Part shown: one piece after another, positions 36,001-47,630 of the stretch
Numbering within the stretch: position 1 is the first letter of the stretch
Layout: each line of letters begins with the position of its first letter
DNA from: Ophthalmolycus amberensis
Taxonomy: Eukaryota > Chordata > Actinopteri > Perciformes > Zoarcidae
Length of the DNA: 64,000 bases
Direction of reading: 5' to 3'
Assembly: GCA_024529925.1 (NCBI GenBank)
Contig: JAFEUB010000895.1
Span: 62,001-126,000, forward strand
Position numbers and translations under genes: made by a program
The notes under the pieces: generated by a model
What the model was told of the DNA's origin: nothing
The model's input: the letters and a program-made list of their open reading frames with translations, nothing else
The model's database searches: none

Positions 36001-39000
36001 AAGCTGGCAGTCCTGTGGCTTGAGGTAAATAACAAATGTGAGGGCTGAAGTAGGTCTGGATGACTCAGTTTGGCTTATGTAAGAGTCTATTCGAGATGTT
36101 TTTTGAAACTACGGCTGCTATTTTACTCAGTCATTCAACCTTAAAGGGAGCAGAAGTCAGAGAACAAAGCAGAATCTGACCTAAACCGGTGCAAGTTTGT
36201 CTGATCTAAAAGGAGTACGGCAGAATTCAGTGTTGAGTATGAAACAGATGGGATTACTCCTTTGCTTCCTTTTTGAGGAGAAAATTACAGCTCCGCAGTG
36301 TGCTCTGTGAGAGAAGCAGCTCAATTTCTGTCGTACGGAGGTTCCTCAAATAGAATCGGAGAGCTGAAGCATTCCTGGAGGACTGACGGTGTTGTCTGAT
36401 GTCGGAGAAAAATCCCAGAACTCTCTCTAGACAGAGTTGATCCTCTTCAGTCTTGCTCAGCTCAGAATAAATACTGTTTATTTTTTGTTGTAATTCATTT
36501 TTTACCCAAAAAGATGCCTTGGTTTAGGGTTATTCAGGTTGGTATTACTAGAACAGTGTACACCAAAAATCATAAGTAAGGTTAAGGTTAAGTATTTTGC
36601 AGCAACAGTAGAGTGAACAATGGATCAGGTGTTTTCAGATTTCTCTCATTCACTTTACGTAAAACAAAACCAAGCATGAATGCAGTGAATACACACTGCT
36701 GACTTCTGGATAAAAAAGCAGCCAAGCTGCACTCAGTTATTGAAGACACAGTTCTTCAACAAAAGGCTTTGATTTCAGGCAACGTCTGCATCTCTGTGCA
36801 CCAATTCACTCACACAGATGGACTGATATCAAAAAATGACATTCTGCCTAAAATGGGAAACGTTTCACTTTTTCACAGGCTCATTATGGATTGCCCTCAA
36901 GTATATGACATAGGAATTCTAAATGCCTCAGTGAGATGAATGAGCGAGGATTCTCTGGTGGAGAGTTTCTGTGGGAAAAAAAGTAATTTGACAGACTTCC
37001 CTCCTGGTTACTTTCTTTTGAGGAGATCCTGTTCTAAATGTACCTGCTCCTCTGCCCAAAACAACTGCAGCTTGGTGAATATTTCACAGAGTATCCCCTC
37101 TCACAGACATAAAAGGTTTGATTGGTGGTCCTGGAGATGCCTGACGACTGTTGCACACCAGAGCCGCTTGCAGCGCAGAAAATAGTTCACTTTACTGTGC
37201 CCTAGCTGGCAGCCTAACGGAAGTAATGGGATTCTACATTAGCACGGGCACACTGTTTGTCAGTGGCAGGGTAATCCCCTCGGGCTGCTGGGACTGTGGA
37301 TATGTCCCAAATCCTCCAGAGATGTGAAAAAGCACACTCTAAACTCTCTATGTGTGTCACTGTTACTGTTTAGTGCACGGCGAGTTCTGGGAGGTGCTTA
37401 TAATCCGTTGCCACTGTTTCTTTTGCAAGATTATGTGCTTCCTCTGAGGTGTGAGGTGGTTTTAAATATGTTATGCATTTTGTAAAATATGCTAGAATTT
37501 CACATTTATTTTTGCACAATGCTATAAAATGATGTTCCTTTAAGCTGCTATAATAAACATTTCAGTTAACAATGGATTAAATCTGAGAGGGGTCACTTGT
37601 TGTGATGAAACCACAGAGAATTATCACCTGATTTTGTAGTTCTGTTTCAGCTTTACTGAGCTTTTTAATATCTTTAAGCTCACTGTTTTGGTTTTATTTT
37701 ACTGTTTTGAGTCACTAAAACAGCTTTCATGAGTGTTTTCAGACAGTTATTGCAGTTTTAATAATTCTTCACTGATTTATTCATATTGTGCATATTTTTA
37801 CGTGTTTACTTGGTATTATTAGTTGTATAACCCTAATTTTGCCTGGTTCCGTATTATACACTGTTCATGCGGTGCTGTATGCTATCACTGGCTCTCTGGG
37901 GTCAGAGGAGTTTAATCCCTTTATGTCAAAATGAACAAGATAAAACCAACCGGAGCGCCCACAGATGTTTGCTGTCAACTCATCCTGCTAACTGACAAGC
38001 AGGAAGCGCTGTAATGGAGTGTTAAAATGCATGCTGTCTTCTCCAACTTGGCAGTTGTTTGTCTCCAAAGGATGGTGAGAGGATTTTTTTTCTTCAACGT
38101 GAGTGCGTCTGAAAACAGCTCTGCTTTATAAAGGGCTGCAGATGAGTCATAGAATTGTGGAGAGCTGCCCTCCACCCCCCACAGGCACACAAATATCACC
38201 CCAAATAAGCACCACAAGCACCTTCCTCATTATTGAATAATGCATTCAGAGAGGAGTGTTGCATTACTGGGTTTCCATTATGTATTCCTAAGAATTCCCA
38301 CAGCATGGAGTGTACCCATCTCAGGATCTGCCTTGTATCTATTTGACATCGCTCGCTTGGATGTGTTCAGCCCTAAGTAAATTTTAAGTGAGGTGTGTTA
38401 ATGAGGCAGAGCAGTGGTTGAAGGGATTGGGGGTTGAATACACAGTAGTTGTTATGAAATATTCAGTGAGCCCAACGAATCTAAGCCAAGGGATCTGTAA
38501 GAAGGACTCAGTAACAGTGTTTATATGGTTTGAATGGGAACCACAAAGTCACTGTCAAGGCGTCTGATATGTGATGTCACTTATATCCAATATCAAATTT
38601 AACGAACAGCAATGCGTTAAAACATTGTGAATACATTTTTGATTGAAATGAGGGATGCGCATTTGGCTTTGTTTCCGCTCTTGTGTCTCATGGTCGTCTG
38701 TGCCATCAGTCGTCCACTCAAACTGCCATGGGCGACAAAATAATGTCTAAAATAAATAATGGATGTTTCACTTGTTGTCATTGCAACGCTGACAAATTCT
38801 GATATGAGTGGCATGTAGGTCACATGCTGCAAGTGACCATCGAATTATACATGTGGTCCAGATAGGAAATGAAAAAAAAAAATCGGGACTCTGTGTAGCT
38901 TTTTAAGCTGATTAGAGAACATCAGATCTGTGTCAGATGTGTGAGGGGGTCGGGGGTGGTGCAGCGGGAATATAATCGAGTGCTCTTAGCTGCAGTGCAA

Positions 39001-40824
39001 TTGTAGCCTGATTGTCCTTTCCAATTTATTCTATATCTAAATCAATACCCCTTGCACTGTGTGTTGTCATTTGTTAACAATCTACAGTTTTCAGCAGTAC
39101 CCTATTTTCTTAGCTTGCAGCTAACTGAAAATTTAGACTACTATGTTGTATTAGCAAATACGTTTTTGTTGCTGTGCTGTGTATGAGCACAGTTTGAAAA
39201 AGCACTGGAATTGATTTTCTTGGGTTATTTTGGCATACGGCATGTTTGACACACAAACAAAGTTGTTTAATTATTGCCTGTCCTTTAATCTGAATGTAAC
39301 AGAATATTGAGTACAGATTGTACACAGTCACATGGCATTTGTAACAGGCACAAAACTGCTTTATAAATGTGTAAACAGAGATCGGACCTCGAGTCGTATA
39401 AACTAAACATCTAAAAGTGGAAAGTTCTGAGAAAACTGAGCTGAATTTGACGTCCACAGTGCTGATAGCATCGTATCACTGATGGACAACGAGACGAATT
39501 GGCCAGTGCTCCCTCAAGCTTTTTATCTTGAGATTAACAATAGAGACGGAAAACAGAAAAACAGCCAGGAGTGACAAATATACAGCTATCATCAATGATG
39601 CATTTGATGCTGATGAAGGCTGTGGGCTTACAGCCAAAACACATTGCGATGTACACACAGATTGATCATTTTGTGAGGTTAGTGGCTATTTTCCCAGTTT
39701 TGTACAAACCTTTCACACATCATTTTATCTTTATTTCTCTGACACCTCCAGCTGCTATTTGAAACTACTGAGCTGCCCTTTGATTGATAGCTCCCTCTCT
39801 ACCTGCTAAGCTCCCCCAAAGCCAAAAACAGCAAAACAAAAAGCTAATGGTCCTCCAGGACGGAGTGGACATGGATTTCTGTTCTTCAGCAGAGTGTCTG
39901 GGTGCATTATATGTGAGAGTTATTATCCTTGTTTCCTTGAAGATAAAGATAAAGCTACTGCGCTGGACAAGGTATTAAACGCTTTTTAGAGAAAACATCA
40001 ACGTAGCTTCAACTGCTTTTCGTCCTATGAAGAAAATCAGCCTGGAGGCTAGTACTGATCATTATTTTGTGTCGTTTCCTCACAGATATCTGGGGATCAC
40101 ACGGCCCCTCACCTACCCAGCCCGGCAGAACGGTCAGCTAATGGCGAAGATGATCCTGGGAGTGTGGCTGGCGTCAGCATCCATCACCCTGCCACCTTTC
40201 TGTGGCTGGGCCAAAAACGTCCACACAGCCGGTGTGTGCCTCATTAGCCAAGACTTTGGCTACACCATCTATTCCACGGCTGTAGCCTTCTACATCCCTA
40301 TGCTGGTCATGCTGGTCATGTACTACAAGATCTTCAGGGCAGCTCGCAAGAGTGGCGCCAAGCACCGCTTCACTGACCTTTCGCGCCGCGAGCGCATCGA
40401 AACAGTAACTAATGAGGCGCTGCGAATGCAGGGCCTGAAGCCGCTCGGTGTGGTGGAGGAGTGCGCGGCCTTGTCCCGCCTGCTGAACCGTGAGCGCAGG
40501 AACATCTCCATCTTCAAGAGGGAGCAGAAAGCAGCGACAACACTAGGGGTGATCGTGGGGGTCTTCGCTGTGTGCTGGCTGCCGTTCTTCATCCTGTCCA
40601 CTGCCAGGCCCTTTATCTGTGGAGTGGAGTGTAGTTGTGTGCCCATCTGGCTGGAGCGCACGCTGCTCTGGTTAGGCTACGCCAACTCCTTAATGAACCC
40701 CTTCATCTACGCCTTCTTCAACCGAGACCTGCGCTCCACTTATCGTGACCTTCTCCGCTGTCGTTATCGCAACATCAACCGCAGACTGTCTGCTGTGGGC
40801 GTGCATGAGGCTCTCAAGGTTTAA
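22364..40824 (+). CDS. htr7: 5-hydroxytryptamine receptor 7, two coding exons
   Basis: Gs-coupled serotonin receptor of the plasma membrane, mainly neuronal (family knowledge). Exons are 22364-22830 and 40086-40824, joined AG|A inside the DRY motif, the same split as in mammalian HTR7 as I know it. Total 401 codons plus TAA. The start is the first in-frame ATG after an in-frame stop at 22253. The N-terminus has N-glycosylation sequons at N3, N22 and N42. TM1 is about 57-82, TM2 93-117 with D103 (2.50), TM3 128-152 with C131 and amine-binding D138 (3.32). DRY is 155-157, C207 is the disulfide partner, CWLPFF is 319-324, NPFIY 360-364 and C381 a likely palmitoylation site. KKLRQPSNYL and the stretch FKREQKAATTLG are diagnostic for 5-HT7. 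The tail stops at EALKV, shorter than the mammalian tail. Which fish paralogue (a, b or c) this is cannot be told here. Confidence 0.97.
24726..25048. repeat. possible miniature element
   Basis: TTAAAGGGATGCGG at the left and GGAGTGCCTCTTTAA at the right are roughly inverted. Weak evidence; the ends pair only over a few bases. Confidence 0.25.
28823..29482. mobile_element. foldback element, copy B
   Basis: Shares with copy A the AAAGGGATAGTT end, TTTTGAAGTGGGGTTGT, the CAGTAGATGACGGTTGGCAC block and CCCAGTTTGGAGAAGCAGA, and ends CCAAACTATCCCTTT. The inner sequences differ. In the htr7 intron. Confidence 0.75.
29571..29589. repeat. (GAT)n microsatellite
   Basis: Six GAT units, followed by a short CAC run, at the edge of the adjoining dispersed repeat. 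Confidence 0.8.
29600..30003 (+). repeat. long dispersed teleost repeat (GCTGATGGGAATGTCAT type), copy 1
   Basis: Contains AAGCTGAAGCTGATGGGAAT, GTGGCACTAGATGAGAAGTC, GGATTCATCCTCTGGGGACC, CCATCCAGCAGTTGTTGGGA and ends ACCGACATTGCCATCCCTAG then GCTAGCATGGCTAAT. A second copy is at 61,411. Possibly a LINE-derived region; class uncertain. Confidence 0.7.
32809..33053. repeat. (GA)n tract with GACA interruptions
   Basis: About 245 bases of GA broken by scattered CA steps and one CGA. A purine-only strand over most of its length. Translations of it (RERE/LSLS) are artefacts. Confidence 0.98.
33110..33180. repeat. possible repeat-derived fragment
   Basis: ACCAGACGGGACGGGACTCA and CCCGGTCTCTGGAGTCAAAG resemble part of a fish transposon. 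The reverse strand has a faint tRNA-like look but lacks a foldable cloverleaf by eye. Confidence 0.25.
33966..33986. repeat. short (GT)n
   Basis: About 20 bases of GT with one GC step. Confidence 0.85.
35420..35515 (+). repeat. decayed fragment of the long dispersed repeat
   Basis: AAAGTGTTGGACCAACAGAC, then CTATCCCTATCC and CTGGCTAGAAAT, follows the order of the 3' part of the repeats at 29,600 and 61,411 but is strongly diverged. Confidence 0.3.
40086..40824 (+). CDS. htr7: htr7 coding exon 2 (TM4 to C-terminus)
   Basis: Encodes residues 156-401, from YLGITRPLTYPARQNG to the stop. The acceptor is cctcacag after a T-rich tract. Codon usage is strongly GC-biased compared with the flanking intron. 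The third intracellular loop spans roughly residues 237-303 and is basic at both ends. Confidence 0.97.
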
Positions 40825-42290
40825 AGCAGGGTACTTCAGCATCATATATCGAATCTCAAAAAGTGGGGTATGGCGGCCCTGTGCTTGTGCACTTGGTGCT
40901 TACAAGGCAACATGTAGCCTTCACAGCAGGCCTGTAGATAAGACGAAGACTGGCGAAATGGGAGTCACTGATGGTGGCACTTTGGCCCCTCCGCAAAGGC
41001 AGAGAGACAGCGCAATCACTTCATTTTGTGTGTGACTCAGTCATTCTATTTTGGGAAAGAAAATCACAGAGCGTACTTGATGGGCTATTCAAGTCGACAG
41101 TGCTTTTGTGCATATGCCACAATTCCGTCCTGGCTCTGGATTCATGGAAGGACAATGTAGTGACAAAGAAAATTACATGTAAACACAATCAATCATCCTA
41201 GGGCTTTCAGAGGAAACAGAAAGTAAACAGATTTTTGTATATCTACAAAATTGATGTTTGATTAGGAAAAAACATTTGTTATGTGGCACATGTCTTTTGA
41301 ACATCTTCATCTAAACACGCATTTGAGTACCTCCAAGATTAATTTCAAACAGAGAGTGAACACTGAGGTTCATTGTGCTTTGTGCCAGGATTAAATATTT
41401 TTTACATCACTTAATCTCCAGTCATACTTTTCAATTTGTCCTCTCACTAAATTTAACAGGAGCACCTTAAATCTTTCACAAATGTTTAAAGTGTGATGAT
41501 GACGAGGGAATGAAGGTGGGTGGAAAATCGTGTTAAAATGAAACATGAAGGGAAAATTTCCATTCATGATATTTCAGTGTTTGCTGCTACAAAAATGAAC
41601 TGAAAGTAGTTTGCTTATAGTGTCTGCATGAAACATATGTGTCTTACATGCCACTGTATGCATCAATCATAAGAGATTCTGAAGTGAAAGACAGTTTGGC
41701 AGAAGTGTTTTCTTGTTTCACCCAAACACTTGATCGCACACTTGAATTGAAACTGAACTCAATACTGTATATGTCAGAAACCATGATACTGTGGACATCC
41801 TCACTCTTGTTATTTTTGCCTTGATCAGTTTCATTCCACATTTAGCAGCTGACATTATTTGTTTAATACATCGAACTAGACCTGTTGAACTCTGCAGTTT
41901 CCTTTTAAGAATTGACATGTTCTTGACACTCACCTGCCCTACTTGTCAACAGTGTTGCTCTCTAAATTTTGAATCAGGATGTGGTCACTTCCCTCATGAC
42001 ATCGCTCTCATTTAAACTCTTTGGTGACTTGTATGAACCTGTGTCAAATGTCATCAGTCGAGCAGTGCGTGCTTTTTCTACCTCGATTTTGGAGATTTCT
42101 GTACATTTCCTCCAAACAGATGTACCGCTGTCTTGCATCATTTTGTAATTGTGTAATTTTATATCGTGTGAGATCAATCTGTCTACACCTGTGCTGTGAT
42201 CGCTCTTTTCGACTGCTTTGTCATTTCAGAAACAAGCTGGGAAGTGGCAAAGCATGTCATCACTTTGTAAATAAAGTAACACTTGGTTCA
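40825..42290 (+). other. htr7: htr7 3' UTR (approximate end)
   Basis: No further coding exon is recognisable after the stop. AATAAA signals are at 42270-42275 and 42497-42502; the first is followed by GT-rich sequence and gives the preferred end. ORFs in this stretch look like chance. Confidence 0.4.
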
Positions 42291-45200
42291 AATCTCACTG
42301 TGGCCTATAGGTTGGGGAGATGATTTACATTAGTGCACACGTAACTGGTTCAGCGAATCAAAATTCATTTTCAAACAGTGGACAATCTACACAGGTCTCC
42401 TTGCTTTCTAGTCACACAGAGCTTTTCTTTATCAAAAGCCACAGTTTGTTGTACAAACTTCATTGTCCTTGCTGACTAGACTGGTCTATAATGAAAAATA
42501 AAGACCTACCTAGGCCTGCTAGAAGCCTTTGAAACAAGAATTAGCACCAAGGCTGTCATGCTACTAAAGGACTCTGGAGACTTGTATGAGGATGGTGACT
42601 CAAAACAATATGCTTTTATTCTCTGTCTGCTAAGAGCAAAGTCTTTCATTCACAGTGGGCGACATCTGTCTGCTTGCTTTCATGACGGAAATTGTTCTGT
42701 GAAGACACAAAGACGAGGAAGTGTCGCGGTCAGAAGGTGTTCCAACTCGTTCCAACAAAAAAGCTTTGTTGTCTCCCCTATTCTGGCACCAGTGCTGAGA
42801 GGAACTACAGAGTTGAGTGATACTTATTTGTGGGTTCGTCACTACATGGGATCCCTTTCACAAAACACGTAGTTATCATAAAAATATTGATTAAAGCGAC
42901 TTTATCATGCTGATGTAGGCATAGTTCAAAACATGGAAGGTTAGATGTTCCATGTAAAATCAGATACATTTTATTGTAATTCAGTAGAAACATGTCAGGC
43001 ATTTTGTTGCTGAATAGATGTGGATCTGATGGTTTGAATATTAAACACTTGGGTAAATATAATGTTAACAAAAATGTGACATTTCTTCTTAGCTGCTACC
43101 TGCATTCGTTTTTTAAATCAAGGCCTAAATATCTTTTGGATATCAGTTCAAATTTCTGAACCTTTTTAAATATTCTTCACTGTCATAACATCCAAAAAGC
43201 ATCTATTTGTTTGGGTTGGCTGTATTTGGCCAATTCTTGCATGTTGTTGGGACTGTTAGAGCATAAGGAGTTTTCTAATTATAATTGTCATTGTCACCAT
43301 GAGTATCACTCCAAGTCCACTGAACATCGTTACATAATTCAGCGCTAATTCAACAAACAAAAACCCAAATCAGAGTCCCAGGGACAAAATTAGTTGAAAC
43401 GGGATTTTGTGGCCTAATGTGTGTCTATTTGGGGCATATAGTACAAATGCTTGACACTTCCTAAAATCAGTTAGGAAATAAAGAGCATGAATATGGCCCC
43501 AACAAGCGTGTTCCCACATTTTGTTTTAGCACATGAAATAGCAGGCAGACGTTGAGCATCTCTCCTAAGATGTCCAGTCTCCCAGCAGCGATGTCAACAG
43601 GCGTTACTCTCGGGGAATGAGCACCATTTTGCCTGAGAGGAGGGCATGCTCTCTCAGTCAGCGTGGCTCGCCTCCTGCGCTGGTTCCCGATATGTGTCAT
43701 CACTATCAGTGAACAGGAGGAGAGTGCAAAAATGTATATTTGTGATGTAGCAAATTCATCAAAGGGGGGGGGGGGTTGGTTAGCAGCAGATGAGTATTTT
43801 GCATATGCTGCCAACAGGCTCAGTTGCCAGCTCTGACAGACTGTGGAGGCTGATGGGGGGGGAATACACTCTTGCTTTGCTATTTTTAATCTGCCCCAGT
43901 AATTAAGCTGGGGGAAGCTTTGATCAAGCATGGAGAAAGAGATCCAAAGCGCTACAATTTCACTATCTTGCAATGTGTCCCTTACACCCCCGTATGTAAA
44001 CACTGCGATGAGGAAAGAGTCTTTGTTTGATGGTTCCTGCGGCAGTTACACTGTGTTGACCAGCAAAAGATAAAGGCAATCATTTGCCACATTTGCCCAC
44101 AAATAAACTCTTTTCCACTTCACTAATCTCTACTGTTGACTTTTTTGGAGAAGTGAAACAATCTGTCCATATTTACGAATGATATGTGCTGTAAAATCTA
44201 TAATCTATATGATGTGTATATGAACACACAATATTTGTCTAACTTATATTTATCAAATATATGATACAGATTTCATTCAAGTTCATGCTTATTTGGTACG
44301 TGGTAGTTTAATATCTCGTGTGTTGCATATGACAGAAACAACGTGTATGGACCGCATGTTTTATATTTGATGACATGTCAGGTGTAAAAGCATGGCCTAT
44401 TCAACTACTATATACAAAACATTTTATGTAGAATAAGTCTGATCCTGTATGAAATCTGTATGAAAGAGTGTGTATGCATTAAAATTAACAATATGTTCAT
44501 TCTGTACAGACTTTGGAGTACATTGTTCATTCTGTAGCATACAGCAGTGATCTCCAAGGGTGTCGCGAGATGAATGTAGTGGGTCATGAGATGATAACCC
44601 AGGTAGGAAATAATTCAAATAAAACGAATATATATAAAACAAATATTCTAAAATCCAAATGTCAGTGGTAGCTGTTTCTGGACACCTTTGGACATAGATA
44701 TCATATAAGGTGATGTCAGTTAAACTCATATTTACCATGAAGCTGGTCTGTGACACTTCATACTAAAGAGATGACAACGGCTGGTTGACAGCTTACTTGT
44801 ATTGTACTGTGAAGTCTTGATCCCGTGGGCACACAAAATGTAATTTAGGCATACATGACGCTCTTCTCTTGGAACCCATGACTTCAGCTTTAAAATTCTT
44901 GTATATTTACATAATTTATATTACACTATGTTAAAAATATTTCCCTATTTTTACATTCAACATAAAAGCTGTCATTCATTTAATCTCAGCTGCAACAAAT
45001 ATTTCAATTACCTACGCCTTATCAAGGTCGCCGTCAATTAATTTCAAGCAAAGAAGGATGTAAATCAGATTTGTAAGGTAGTGTGGGCACATGTATATCC
45101 ATCAGTTATATCCTCAAATGTAATTGGACCGTGCATTTAGCGTTGTTCCCTACTTTCTAATCAAATGGAAGCTATAAATACCACAGTAAACATGTCAATT

Positions 45201-45728
45201 ATGTGTTAATCCAATTTATGTGGCGTGTCCTGAAATATCAACTTCCTCCCACGGTCACCACCAGAGGCCGATCACAGCACAAGAGTCTGCTATGAGTCGA
45301 TGCCACTTCCTGCGGGGATAGGCCTGGAAGTTATCTACAAAGTGTCAAAGTGACAGCAAAAATACTTTCTTTCCCCTCATTTTATTTTCCGTAGGCAGCT
45401 TCCTGTAATTAGGTTCTGTCATACTGCTCGAAGGTAAATGCATGCTTTTAAGGTTGCCAGCATCAAAGGAACTGTACATGAGGGCACCCGCCCCTGTACA
45501 CTTCAAAGTGAATACAGTAGATCTCTGCCTACTTACATGTTATTGATTTTATTGCCATGTATGTCGTGTTTTACTCAAGCTGTGGAGTATCTGAGTGTCG
45601 ACTCATTGCCTTGTATTTTCACACAAGTTCACAATCCAGACTGCCAAGAATCACAGTCCTCCTACACAGCGAGTATGGGATGAGTCTGTCCATTGTTTTG
45701 CTCTGCATCTGTGATTCAGATCTGTAAT

Positions 45729-45774
45729 GTGTGTGTGTGTAGGTGTGTGTGTGTGTGTGAGAGAGAAAGAGAAG
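45729..45774. repeat. (GT)n(GA)n microsatellite
   Basis: GT run interrupted by AG and followed by a short GA run. Confidence 0.9.
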
Positions 45775-46446
45775 TAGAAAGCCATATGTTCTCGTATTGC
45801 TGTCTCCATATTCACTCAATATGTTTAGTATATCAAATTAGTTGCACTTAAATTCATCATGTTTTTATGGAGCTTATTGTGCATGAATTAAAAACACCAA
45901 AGCATATCAATGTTTGAAGTTACTGTCACAGTTCTGGTTATTCATATTTCCATTAAATTACATAAAATCGGACTTATTCATTAACTAGAAACTTTAAAGA
46001 GGCATATCTCATGCCCTTAAAAAGGATGCGGCAGGCAAGAAATGAGGAGTGTAAGGCATCTTGTAAACAAGATTGTTCAGACAGACCTTTAATAAGCTCC
46101 TGCTGTTAGATTTCCCAGAAATGATAACTCCCACGTCATGCAACTGCCTGGCTCAAAACATTGGGATGGTTAGTTTGAATATAATCTGCCACATACATGT
46201 CCAAAAATACTGTATTATTATTATTGAACATAATCCAAAAAAATACTGATACCAAACATCTACATTAGATACTACCTGTGTATTTTATATTACAATTTTG
46301 ATTGTAATCTCTTTGTCTTTAATGTAGAATGACCACCTTATTAAAATTTACAGATATTATCAGCCATTATTTCAGGATATGTCAACTCAAAATAGCATTT
46401 TCTGAGGATTTGCATTAACCTTGCAAACCTAATCTATAGTTTTTCC

Positions 46447-46660
46447 TTAAAGGCGTACTACGTTTTACCAATCTATAAAGTGTAGTTGGAGCCTTCAATT
46501 CCCATAATGCAACTCAAGCGTTTTTCATGTTATTTTTTCCAATTTTGGAAAGCTGCCTCCGGAGTCACAGACGACATTACACAACTGTTTTCACAGGCTG
46601 AATAGTTATCCCCGAGTAAACAGAATTTCAAGTGTAAAATTGGTGGAGTGCCCCTTTCAA
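46447..46660. mobile_element. miniature element ending GGTGGAGTGCCCCTTT
   Basis: Left end TTAAAGGCGTACTACGTTTT, right end AAAATTGGTGGAGTGCCCCT then TTCAA, giving imperfect inverted ends about 210 bases apart, as in common fish miniature elements. Confidence 0.5.
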
Positions 46661-47575
46661 CCTTGTGTGCAGTACACACTAGTTGTCCATCATTTTGTCC
46701 ATATGACTCACACATTGTCACCAAGGCAGGTCAGCCTCTTGTTACCTGCTCAACTAATGTGATTGCTTTTTCTCTATAAATATAGGGACAATAAAAAGAA
46801 CAGCAGTCTGAAGCGAAAAGAACATTATTTGTCATGATTTAATTATTTGTCTGTAATTGTCAGCTAGACAATGCATTACCATTCATCGTGCTGAGGGACA
46901 TTAAGTAGCAGGATTTTATGCAGAGTTAACAATGTACAAAACATTAGTTGTATTAAAGCCACTCTGTGTAGAATTATAATGTGATTGTTGGCAATTTCAA
47001 ACTTATTTGAAATTCATTTAACTTCACAATAAGTGTACAAAACGTAGAGTACAATGTACTCGGGTTAAAGCTGCAGTAGGCAACTTCACAAAGGAGGACA
47101 GTGGGAAGTATTTACACCTTTATACCCAGAAGTGCTCACTGCACTTGAGCAGTTTTTAATTTGTTGTGCTTTAAATAACTAATTTGCTGTTCGATAAGAT
47201 TTTGATATGATCAGCCTCATTTGCTGATTCAACTTCATTTGCATTATGGTTACTTGGTAGCCAAACATCGACTGACTTTGAACCACCCTTTGCATAATTC
47301 TTTTCCTGATATGCTAAAACTTCTCATAGAAATCTGTGTAGTTAATTTATGTAAACAGAGTACAGTATACTGTGCACTGATCCACAGTATGTAAACCATT
47401 TTATCATATCTAACCACAACATTCATCATATTTCTATATGGCTCAACTTCAATGCTGACTGATACCATCCACTTGAAATCTTTAACTGAGTTTATATCAA
47501 CATTTGTACTGTAGCAGTAGAACAAGATTTTAACCTGGGACCTGTCACTAACTTCACAAAAGTTGTACTCTCTCT

Positions 47576-47580
<5 letters not shown>

Positions 47581-47628
<48 letters not shown>
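47581..47628. repeat. (TG)n microsatellite
   Basis: About 48 bases of uninterrupted TG. Confidence 0.97.

Positions 47629-47630
<2 letters not shown>

Larger units (their letters stand above)
22831..40085 (+). other. htr7: htr7 intron 1 (17.3 kb)
   Basis: A single large intron between TM3 and TM4. It contains a foldback element (28,823-29,482), a long dispersed repeat (29,600-30,003), a 245-base GA tract, a C15 run at 27,692-27,706 and otherwise unique AT-rich sequence. No nested gene was recognised on either strand. Confidence 0.85.

Noticed and set aside
40323..40661. 112-codon minus-strand ORF over htr7 exon 2
   Set aside because: Shadow ORF opposite the receptor coding sequence.
43467..44003. 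178-codon open frame on the minus strand
   Set aside because: The longest non-gene ORF, but it has no recognisable domain, starts without context, spans a G12 run and shows no splice-linked partner. Treated as chance unless conservation or RNA shows otherwise.
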